From: a virus
Reading direction: 5' to 3' (one strand)
Virus record (IMG/VR): IMGVR_UViG_3300046006_004405
Location: 1 to 30,448 of that record
Length of the DNA stretch: 30,448 nt
The position numbers and the translations under genes were made by a program. Below are positions 24,897 to 30,448 of this stretch, one piece after another (the stretch's first letter is position 1; each line of letters starts with the position of its first letter). The notes under the pieces were generated by a model. That model worked only from the letters and a program-made list of their open reading frames with translations, was not told the origin of the DNA and made no database searches.

Positions 24897-26657
24897 ATGA
24901 GTTTAAAATTATCTACATATCAGGAAGACATTATAGATGCCTTCAAATACTCAAGTGAAAATCTATATATAAGAGCACTTGCAGGTTGTGGAAAAACATT
25001 CATGCTTTTAGAGTTAGCAAAATTAATAGAAGATTATTCTGTTTTTTTAGCATTTAATAAAAGTATTCAATTAGAAATTCAAGGAAAAATTGATAATCCA
25101 AAAATGAAAACATATACTTTTAATGGATTAGGATATTTAATAATGTTGAAAAACTGTGAGAATAAAAAAATAGAAATTAAAAACTTTAAAACATTTTCTA
25201 TTGTTCATCAAGTTCTAAGTAAATATTTTGATAGTAGAGTTGTTAAACCTGAAGTTTTAGTAAAGACAAAAGAAAATGTGATTGCATTATATGAATTATG
25301 CAAAACAAGATTTTGTGATTTAAAAAATGAAGAAGAAATACAAGATGTAATTTCTTTATATGAATTATTTTCAGATGTATCAATTCCAAGTAATTTATTA
25401 AATATATTGGCTGAGGTTGATATTGAAAATTTTAAACAATTTGAGAAAAGTGGAATTATTAATTTTAGTGATCAATTATATATTACTTTAAAAAAGATTA
25501 TGAGCAAAGAATGGCAAGTTCCTGGTTACTTGTTGTTTCAAAACATATTAACTGATGAAGCACAAGATTTATCAAAAGTACAACAATTATTATTATTTTT
25601 TATAGGAAGAAAAAATGCAAGAAGGATTTTTGTTTTAGATGAATGGCAAAGTATTTATGGATTCTCGGGTTCTGATACACGTTCATTTCAAACAATAAAA
25701 TCAATGTTTAAACCAAAAGAACTTGAACTTCCTATTAATTATAGATGTCCAAGTTTACATTTAGAATATATTAATAAATTATATGATATTGGAATTCAAG
25801 CAAGACAAGATGCTCCAGAAGGAAATATTTATAACATTAATGTTAGTGAATTAATCCAAAAAGCTCAAATAGGAGATTATATTATTGCTAGGAAAAACAA
25901 AGATCTTTGTGAAATTATATTATCATTAATAAAAGTAGGGAAACCTATTTATTTAAAAGATGTTGAATTAGTAAAGAAAATAATTAAAATTATTGAGGGT
26001 GCAAAAACTACATCAGTAGCAGGATTATCAAGACATTTAGAAAAAACAAGATTAAAACATGAAAATGAACTTAAAAAACAATATGCTGAAATGCATAAAA
26101 CAGGAATTGTAAATGAAGAAAAGATTAATAATAATACAGTTAGTAATGCTAATATGGATATTTTTGAATGTGTTGAAATTTTATTAGAGAATTACAAAAA
26201 GGAAAACAAAGGTTTAAATATTGACAATTTTGTTAATTATATTAATAGGATGTTAAATACAACAAACTCAAAAGATTCAATTTTATGTTCTAGTGTACAT
26301 CAAGTAAAGGGTCTTGAAGCAAATAATGTGTTTGTATTAGGTGAAGCAAGAGTTTATTATGAATTAGCCAGAACATCTGATCAAATTCAACAAGAGAAAA
26401 ACTTATCATATATTTCTCTATCAAGAGCAAGAGAAAATTTGTACTTAGTAAAAATAAAAGATAAAAAGAAAAATAATGATGATGATTTTGATGAAGAAGA
26501 TTATTTTGACACTAGTGGATCAACTTCAACAAAAATACAAAAAGGTGAAAACTCACCTAATAGGGAATACTTAATTAAGTCATTAGACAAAAATGATTCT
26601 GATGATTGGGATGATATAATTCCAAATAACCCAATTTGTTGTAAAGATGATATGTGA
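24897..26657 (+). CDS. UvrD/Rep-like superfamily 1A DNA helicase
   Basis: A 3'-5' DNA helicase of the UvrD/Rep/PcrA superfamily. Q-motif-like TYQEDIIDA starts at residue 7; Walker A is AGCGKT at 29-34; motif II is LTDEAQDLS at 218-226; motif III DEWQSIYGFSGSD at 248-260; motif IV NYRCPS at 281-286; motif V SSVHQVKGLEANNVFV at 465-480; motif VI SYISLSRARENLY at 504-516. It is complete but compact (586 residues against about 700 for UvrD), with a shortened 1B/2B insertion region (about 90-190 and 330-460) and an acidic C-terminal tail after 520. The start has SD AGAGGA. As first gene of its own unit it is probably expressed with the early set. Role in repair, fork restart or recombination is inferred. 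Confidence 0.9.
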   Translation: MSLKLSTYQEDIIDAFKYSSENLYIRALAGCGKTFMLLELAKLIEDYSVFLAFNKSIQLEIQGKIDNPKMKTYTFNGLGYLIMLKNCENKKIEIKNFKTFSIVHQVLSKYFDSRVVKPEVLVKTKENVIALYELCKTRFCDLKNEEEIQDVISLYELFSDVSIPSNLLNILAEVDIENFKQFEKSGIINFSDQLYITLKKIMSKEWQVPGYLLFQNILTDEAQDLSKVQQLLLFFIGRKNARRIFVLDEWQSIYGFSGSDTRSFQTIKSMFKPKELELPINYRCPSLHLEYINKLYDIGIQARQDAPEGNIYNINVSELIQKAQIGDYIIARKNKDLCEIILSLIKVGKPIYLKDVELVKKIIKIIEGAKTTSVAGLSRHLEKTRLKHENELKKQYAEMHKTGIVNEEKINNNTVSNANMDIFECVEILLENYKKENKGLNIDNFVNYINRMLNTTNSKDSILCSSVHQVKGLEANNVFVLGEARVYYELARTSDQIQQEKNLSYISLSRARENLYLVKIKDKKKNNDDDFDEEDYFDTSGSTSTKIQKGENSPNREYLIKSLDKNDSDDWDDIIPNNPICCKDDM

Positions 26658-26688
26658 AAAATAAAATAATTTTGATTAGGAGAAAACT

Positions 26689-26937
26689 ATGAAAAAGAAT
26701 AACCAAAAAAAGAAACTTCAAGAATCAAAAGGATGTAAAACTAATTGCATTTATTTTCCTACTATAACTTCATCAGTTCATTATATTATAGATGAAAATG
26801 GAGTTAAGAAAAGAGAAAAAACTTTTCAATATATATGTAGTTATGATAATCATATTATTAAAAATTGGGAAAATCAATGCCCAAGATATTTAGTTGGGAA
26901 AGAACCTATTTTATCAGATAATAAGGAGAAAAATTAA
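26689..26937 (+). CDS. Small Cys-containing protein, unknown function
   Basis: An 82-residue protein with a clear SD (AGGAG), lying 31 bases after the helicase gene and overlapping the next gene by one base (TAATG). Four Cys residues (C16, C20, C50, C64) could bind one zinc ion; the spacing CKTNC then CSYD then CPRY is unlike common zinc fingers. The N-terminus is strongly basic (KKNNQKKKLQESKGCK), suggesting nucleic acid contact. No family is recognised. Confidence 0.65.
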   Translation: MKKNNQKKKLQESKGCKTNCIYFPTITSSVHYIIDENGVKKREKTFQYICSYDNHIIKNWENQCPRYLVGKEPILSDNKEKN

Positions 26938-27476
26938 TGATAGTATTAATTGGTGCTAGTGGTACTGGTAAATCAACTGTAGAGAAAATATTTGTAGAAA
27001 AAGGTTATAATAAAATAATATCATATACAACAAGGGTAATTAGATTTGGAGAAATAAATGGAGTTGACTATCATTTTGTAAGTGTAGAAGAATTTTTATT
27101 ACTTGATAAAAATAATATGTTAGTAGAAAAAGTTTGCTATGATGATAATTATTATGGAATACATAAAGAAGATTGCTTAGATAATTCTGTAGTAGTTGTT
27201 GAACCAAATGGATTTTCTCAATTACAGTCAGTAAAAGGATTAAATATAAAGTCTTTATATATTTATGCAGATGAAAATATAAAAGCAATTAGGATGCTGA
27301 AAAGAGGAAATTCATTAGAAGAAGTGTATAAAAGAATAATTTTAGACAGAGATGTTTTTTCTAATAATATAGATATTTTAGCTAAATCTACTTTTAATAT
27401 AAATAACAATTTAGATTATGATTCTTTGGTTAAACAAGTTGATTTTTTTATTGAACTTTATTTAATGTATAGATAA
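26937..27476 (+). CDS. gmk: Guanylate kinase-like P-loop protein
   Basis: Resembles guanylate kinase, which converts GMP to GDP for nucleotide supply. The P-loop is GASGTGKS at 6-13, the SYTTR motif at 29-33 is the GMP-binding signature, and a GVDYHFVSVEEF stretch at about 41-52 matches the YxFVS.eeF motif of the family. At 179 residues it is slightly shorter than cellular enzymes (about 200), and the C-terminal lid region is divergent (ERR-type arginines replaced by MLKRGNSLEEVYKRI). It may therefore have shifted specificity toward another nucleotide or be a deoxynucleotide kinase. SD AAGGAG; the start shares an A with the previous stop. It is the last gene of this unit. Confidence 0.82.
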   Translation: MIVLIGASGTGKSTVEKIFVEKGYNKIISYTTRVIRFGEINGVDYHFVSVEEFLLLDKNNMLVEKVCYDDNYYGIHKEDCLDNSVVVVEPNGFSQLQSVKGLNIKSLYIYADENIKAIRMLKRGNSLEEVYKRIILDRDVFSNNIDILAKSTFNINNNLDYDSLVKQVDFFIELYLMYR

Positions 27477-27504
27477 AAAAAATAATTTATTTTCATAAAA
27501 ACTA

Positions 27505-27533
27505 TTGACAAATAATTGAAAATGTGTTATAAT
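27505..27533 (+). promoter_or_regulatory. Sigma-A promoter for the tRNA and RNA-repair unit
   Basis: TTGACA at 27505-27510, 17-base spacer, TATAAT at 27528-27533, TGTGT before the -10, and ACTATTGACAAA. Transcription would start near 27540, so the first codon must lie downstream of that. Confidence 0.92.
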
Positions 27534-27569
27534 AGCAAATATAAAATAATTAATAAAGGAATGAACAAT

Positions 27570-27824
27570 ATGGATATTGCACTTTGTAAAAATAATAATT
27601 GCCCTAAAAGTAAAATATGTTTAAGATATATGGGAGAACCAATTGCTGGAATTACAAGCTATATAGTTTTTAAATCAATCTGTAAAGAGAAAAATAATTT
27701 TGAATGGTTTGTAAAAATTAAAGAAACAGACAAAGTTAGAGTTGAAGAAATAGAAAAAGAAGAAGTAATAGAGCAAATACAAAAACCAGTAGTTGAAGAA
27801 AAACCAGAAGAACAAGTTAAATAA
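27570..27824 (+). CDS. Small Cys-rich protein, possible zinc binder
   Basis: An 84-residue protein with C6, C11, C17 and C38 (CKNNNCPKSKICLRY then SICKEK), a pattern seen in small phage zinc-binding proteins. The C-terminal third is highly acidic with Val/Glu/Lys repeats (EEIEKEEVIEQIQKP) and probably unfolded. The start is set at the ATG at 27570: AAAGGA ends nine bases before it, while the in-frame ATG at 27516 lies upstream of the promoter -10 and cannot be translated from that transcript; the ATG at 27561 directly abuts the SD. First gene of the unit that carries the tRNA and the RNA ligase. Function unknown. Confidence 0.65.
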   Translation: MDIALCKNNNCPKSKICLRYMGEPIAGITSYIVFKSICKEKNNFEWFVKIKETDKVRVEEIEKEEVIEQIQKPVVEEKPEEQVK

Positions 27825-27854
27825 TAACTTAATAAAGAAGACCAATTCTAAACT

Positions 27855-28015
27855 GTTCTAAATGTCTATAAACTTTCAGAACTGAGTAAGATAGTGGAAT
27901 GGCAATTGTAACCACATAAAAAACTTATTTTATTGCCAGCTATATGTAAAGCTAGTCTTGAACTAGTAGCCATGCATTTGGCGTAAGAGTGCCTACTTTT
28001 TGTAGGTCTCTTATT
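27855..28015 (+). ncRNA. Candidate structured non-coding RNA upstream of tRNA-Cys
   Basis: A non-coding stretch with many nearby inverted repeats. They are GTTCT 27855-27859 with AGAAC 27878-27882; GGCAAT 27901-27906 with ATTGCC 27932-27937; CTAGT 27952-27956 with ACTAG 27962-27966; GCCA 27969-27972 with TGGC 27979-27982; and TAAGAG-T-GCCTAC 27984-27996 with GTAGGT-CTCTTA 28002-28013. A longer pairing, AGTAAGA 27885-27891 with TCTTATT 28009-28015, would enclose most of them and competes with the last hairpin. The D-arm-like GTGGAATGGCA near 27894 recalls tRNA-Leu, but no T-loop or CCA end exists, so it is not a normal tRNA. It ends three bases before tRNA-Cys. It could be a phage ncRNA, a processing leader or a decayed tRNA. 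Confidence 0.4.
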
Positions 28016-28018
28016 TAA

Positions 28019-28096
28019 GCAAGTATTCATAGTTGGTCTCTATGGGTAGGTCTGCAACACCTACTAATGTCAGTTCAAATCTGACTGCTTGCTCCA
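28019..28096 (+). tRNA. tRNA-Cys (GCA)
   Basis: Full cloverleaf with encoded CCA. Acceptor GCAAGTA pairs with TGCTTGC (one G-T pair); D-stem CATA/TATG with loop GTTGGTCTC; anticodon loop CTGCAAC with anticodon GCA; T-stem GTCAG/CTGAC with loop TTCAAAT; discriminator T, then CCA. The variable loop has five bases. There is one extra base between D-stem and anticodon stem, which lets the anticodon stem extend to six pairs (GTAGGT/ACCTAC). It lies inside the transcription unit of the RNA ligase. Confidence 0.88.
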
Positions 28097-28133
28097 AAAT
28101 AAGATTAATTTTATTGTGAAAGGAATTGAATAT

Positions 28134-28469
28134 ATGACAGCTTATCAAGTTATTTTATATGACATAGACACTAAATATACAATTGCTACTTATTTAAACC
28201 AATTAAAAGCAATTGAACATTTAAATACACTTTTAAAAGAACAACAAGATGAATTGGATCAATCTATAAAATGTTACCATTGTCCAATTCATAAATTATC
28301 AAAAAGGAAATATAAAAAAAATAAAAACAAAATATTTGATTATTGTAAAAATATTAGAGAGCAAGATTTTGAATTTCAAGGCAATAATATATTTTGTAAT
28401 GTAGTTCAAAATGATCTATATCTAGAAGACAACATATATCAAATACAAGAAATAGAAATAATAGAATAA
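28134..28469 (+). CDS. Small Cys/His protein, unknown function
   Basis: A 111-residue protein. The ATG at 28134 is chosen because AAAGGA (28119-28124) precedes it by nine bases; upstream in-frame codons run into the tRNA. It has C47-x2-C50-x2-H53 (CYHCPIHK) with C71 downstream, a likely zinc site, inside a very basic stretch (KLSKRKYKKNKNK at about 54-66). The N-terminal 45 residues look like a small alpha/beta domain, and the C-terminus is acidic. No family is recognised. Placement between tRNA-Cys and RNA ligase could mean an RNA-related job, but nothing shows it directly. Confidence 0.62.
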   Translation: MTAYQVILYDIDTKYTIATYLNQLKAIEHLNTLLKEQQDELDQSIKCYHCPIHKLSKRKYKKNKNKIFDYCKNIREQDFEFQGNNIFCNVVQNDLYLEDNIYQIQEIEIIE

Positions 28470-28483
28470 GGAGAATAAAGCAA

Positions 28484-29809
28484 ATGGCTTATTGTGCTTA
28501 CATAGTTAAAATAAAAGAATTAAGACAACATTCTAATGCAGATAGACTTCAAGTAGCTACTGTATTTGGCAATAATGTAATTGTTAGTTTGGAAACAAAA
28601 ATAGATGATATGATGTGTTATTTTCCAACTGATGGAAGATTAAATGTAGAGTATTGTAGAAAAAATAAACTACTTAGAGAGAAAGATGCTAATGGAAATA
28701 ATATTGGTGGTTATATGGATGAATCTAAGTGTAATGTAACTACAATAAAACTTAGGGGGGAGAAATCAGATGGTCTCTTATTATCTATATCAAGTTTATC
28801 TGAGTTTACTAAAGTAGAAGATTTAAAAGAAGGGGATACTATTTCAGTCTTAAATGGAATTGTAATTTGTGAAAAGTATATTCCAAGAGGTAGTAGAAAT
28901 CATAGAACAACTACTTCTTCTAAAGAGAAAAGAAAAAAGAAAGATAATAAAATATCTTTTCCATTTTTTTCAGAGCATAGTGATACGACCCAGTGGGCAT
29001 ATAATAAGCATCAGTTTAAATATGGTGATATTTGTTATATAACTCTTAAAATGCATGGTACATCTGCTAGAACATCACTATCTTTAAAAGAAGAAAGAAA
29101 AATATTACCATATTGGATACATAATATTTTAAAGAATTTTAAATTTAAACTTAAGTCAAAAACATCTTGGGATTATGTATCTGGCACAAGAAGAGTTGTT
29201 CTTAGTGATTATCAAGGTGGATATTATGGCAATGATGAATTTAGAAAGAAATGGCATGACTTTTTTGTTGGAAAATTAAAAAAAGGCGAGGAAGCTTATT
29301 ATGAAATTTTAGGATATATTAGTGAAGATAAAACAATAATGCCAGAATGTAGTAATGCTAAAACAAAAGATAAAGAGTTTATAAAAAAATGGGGAGATAC
29401 TACAAGATTTACATATGGTTGTGAAGTAGGACAAAATGATATTTATGTATATAGAATGACTATGACAAATGAAGATGGTGATGTAGTTGAATACCCAACT
29501 GAGTTAGTTAAATTAAGATGTGAACAAATGGGAGTAAAGTTTGTTCCAATTTTTGATAAGTTTATTTTTACTACAATTGAGGACTTAGAAGAAAGAGTAG
29601 AAAAGTTTGTAGATGGAGAAGATCCAATTGGTAAAACTCACATAAAAGAGGGAATCGTAATTCGAGTTGACAATAAAGAAAAATTTACAGCTTTCAAACA
29701 CAAAAACACAGATTTTAAAATCTTAGAAGGCATTATAAAAACACAAGATAATGTTTTGGACATAGAAGAAGAACAAGATATAATTAAGGAAGAAGAATTA
29801 CAATGTTAA
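28484..29809 (+). CDS. RNA ligase (Rnl5 / DraRnl-like) with N-terminal OB domain
   Basis: ATP-dependent polynucleotide ligase that seals broken RNA. The nucleotidyltransferase motif I is KMHGTS at 189-194 (Lys189 is the AMP-accepting lysine), motif III AYYEILGY at 271-278, motif IV EGIVIR at 389-394 and motif V FKHK at 404-407. The first 130 residues form an OB-like domain (AYIVKIKELRQHSNADRLQVATVFGN) with a KLRGEKSDGLLL stretch at 89-100, as in the Deinococcus radiodurans RNA ligase group (Rnl5). A basic linker (KEKRKKKDNK) joins the domains. Length 441 is longer than Deinococcus Rnl. SD AAGGAG is clear. The next gene, a polynucleotide-kinase-like protein, starts seven bases inside this one, so ligase and kinase are co-translated. 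The likely task is repair of cleaved tRNA or other RNA. Family placement is from memory of motifs. Confidence 0.85.
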   Translation: MAYCAYIVKIKELRQHSNADRLQVATVFGNNVIVSLETKIDDMMCYFPTDGRLNVEYCRKNKLLREKDANGNNIGGYMDESKCNVTTIKLRGEKSDGLLLSISSLSEFTKVEDLKEGDTISVLNGIVICEKYIPRGSRNHRTTTSSKEKRKKKDNKISFPFFSEHSDTTQWAYNKHQFKYGDICYITLKMHGTSARTSLSLKEERKILPYWIHNILKNFKFKLKSKTSWDYVSGTRRVVLSDYQGGYYGNDEFRKKWHDFFVGKLKKGEEAYYEILGYISEDKTIMPECSNAKTKDKEFIKKWGDTTRFTYGCEVGQNDIYVYRMTMTNEDGDVVEYPTELVKLRCEQMGVKFVPIFDKFIFTTIEDLEERVEKFVDGEDPIGKTHIKEGIVIRVDNKEKFTAFKHKNTDFKILEGIIKTQDNVLDIEEEQDIIKEEELQC

Positions 29810-30448
29810 AATTTATTTGTTTGGTAGGAATATCAGGAAGTGGCAAAAGTACAATTGCAGAAAAGCTAAAAAAAGAAGAAGAAGAAAAAGGCAATAAAAT
29901 AGTCATTTTATCTAGTGATACCCTGAGAGCTCAAATATTGGGGGATATCAATGACCAAACACAAAACAGTATGATATTCCAAGAACTACATAAAAGAACT
30001 CTACAGAGCCTTTTGAATGGTGTGAGTGTGGTGTACGATGCCACATCAATTAATATAAAAGATCGAAAGTCTATTTTAGATAAAATTAAAAATGTGGATT
30101 GTTATAAGGTTGCTTATGTAATGACTTGTTCATATCAAATGTGCAAAACTCAAAATCAAAGTAGAGATAGAGTAGTTCCAGATTTTGTATTAGAAAAACA
30201 ATTAAGAAAATTTCAAATCCCTATAAAATATGAAGGGTTTGATGAAATTGTTTTAGACAAGTGGAATGACTTTTCAAATTGTACTAGTGAAAATTTATTT
30301 CCTATTATACAAAAAATGATTGGGTTTAATCAAAGAACTAAATGGCACAAGCATAGTTTATTAGACCATTGTTTAGCTACTTATGAAGAAATAAAAAAAG
30401 GAACAACTAATAAACCTTTACTTGTGGCAGCAATAATACATGATTATC
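29803..30448 (+). CDS. Polynucleotide kinase-like P-loop domain fused to an HD domain (3' partial)
   Basis: An end-healing enzyme candidate, cut by the right edge after 215 codons. The start is the ATG at 29803, which overlaps the RNA ligase gene. The P-loop is GISGSGKST at 9-17; a SSDTLRAQ segment and DATSIN follow, and RDRVVPDF supplies lid arginines, the pattern of AAA_33/polynucleotide kinases that phosphorylate 5'-OH ends. From about residue 178 an HD-type domain begins (WHKHSLLDHCLATYEE) and the HD dyad itself (IIHDY) is the last thing visible. Related HD-Pnk enzymes carry a 2',3'-phosphatase HD domain, but in those the HD part comes first; here the kinase is N-terminal. Together with the ligase gene this makes a healing-and-sealing pair. 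Confidence 0.8.
   Translation, partial: MLKFICLVGISGSGKSTIAEKLKKEEEEKGNKIVILSSDTLRAQILGDINDQTQNSMIFQELHKRTLQSLLNGVSVVYDATSINIKDRKSILDKIKNVDCYKVAYVMTCSYQMCKTQNQSRDRVVPDFVLEKQLRKFQIPIKYEGFDEIVLDKWNDFSNCTSENLFPIIQKMIGFNQRTKWHKHSLLDHCLATYEEIKKGTTNKPLLVAAIIHDY

Noticed and set aside
27516-27569. Longer N-terminus for the 27570 gene, starting at 27516
   Set aside because: The codons lie over and upstream of the promoter -10 box, so they would not be in the transcript. AAAGGA points to the ATG at 27570.
27885-28015. A second tRNA (tRNA-Leu-like) upstream of tRNA-Cys
   Set aside because: An acceptor-like helix and a D-arm-like motif can be drawn, but there is no TTCRANY loop, no CCA end and the length of about 131 bases is too great. 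Kept only as a candidate structured RNA.
28089-28133. Longer N-terminus for the 28134 gene, starting at a TTG at 28089
   Set aside because: The TTG is inside the acceptor stem of tRNA-Cys, while the ATG at 28134 has a proper SD.
1-30448. Prophage or integrative element borders
   Set aside because: No integrase, repressor, host gene or attachment-site repeat was found in the window, so the lifestyle cannot be decided here.

Overview
The window is a stretch of a low-GC bacteriophage genome with every gene on the + strand. The gene content is phage: tail-fibre and receptor-binding type proteins, a phage-style replication module and free-standing homing endonucleases. The host is probably a low-GC Firmicute, Clostridia-like. 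The signs are strong Shine-Dalgarno (SD) sequences of the AAGGAGG type, sigma-A promoters carrying the Gram-positive TRTGN -16 motif, and very A+T-rich codons. UGA is used as stop, so the code is standard. No integrase, repressor or attachment site is visible.

Layout. (1) 1-7513: end of the structural region. A fibre-like protein, cut by the left edge, and a 1318-residue modular protein with carbohydrate-binding-like and LamG-like domains are separated by a GIY-YIG homing endonuclease gene. (2) 7514-8263: control region. It holds a terminator, a 32-codon membrane peptide gene, a second terminator, three 28-bp tandem repeats and three consecutive sigma-A promoters. (3) 8264-15704: first replication/recombination operon: possible ssDNA-binding protein, Sak4-like ATPase, zinc-finger protein, DnaB-like helicase, TOPRIM primase and RecJ-like exonuclease, closed by a terminator. 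(4) 15776-24787: second unit, with its own promoter: LAGLIDADG endonuclease, DnaE-type DNA polymerase III alpha subunit, RecD2-like helicase, SLOG-family protein, P-loop kinase-like protein, a small membrane/zinc-ribbon protein readable only through a +1 frameshift, a DUF488 protein and a class 3 lipase. (5) 24835-27476: third unit: UvrD-like helicase, Cys-rich small protein and guanylate-kinase-like protein. (6) 27505-end: fourth unit: small Cys-rich protein, a structured non-coding segment, tRNA-Cys, another Cys-rich protein, an RNA ligase and a kinase-HD protein cut by the right edge.

How the genes fit together. Units 3 and 4 encode most of an autonomous replisome: primase, replicative helicase, polymerase and accessory helicase, with ssDNA-binding, annealing and exonuclease functions. 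Unit 6 looks like an RNA-repair cassette, with end-healing kinase plus HD domain, sealing ligase and a tRNA in one transcription unit. Six promoters share one extended pattern, which suggests these units are switched on together by the host sigma-A polymerase. The most interesting items are the RNA-repair cassette with its adjacent structured RNA, the UUU-UAG +1 frameshift, and the two homing endonuclease genes whose insertion duplicated the start context of the downstream gene.
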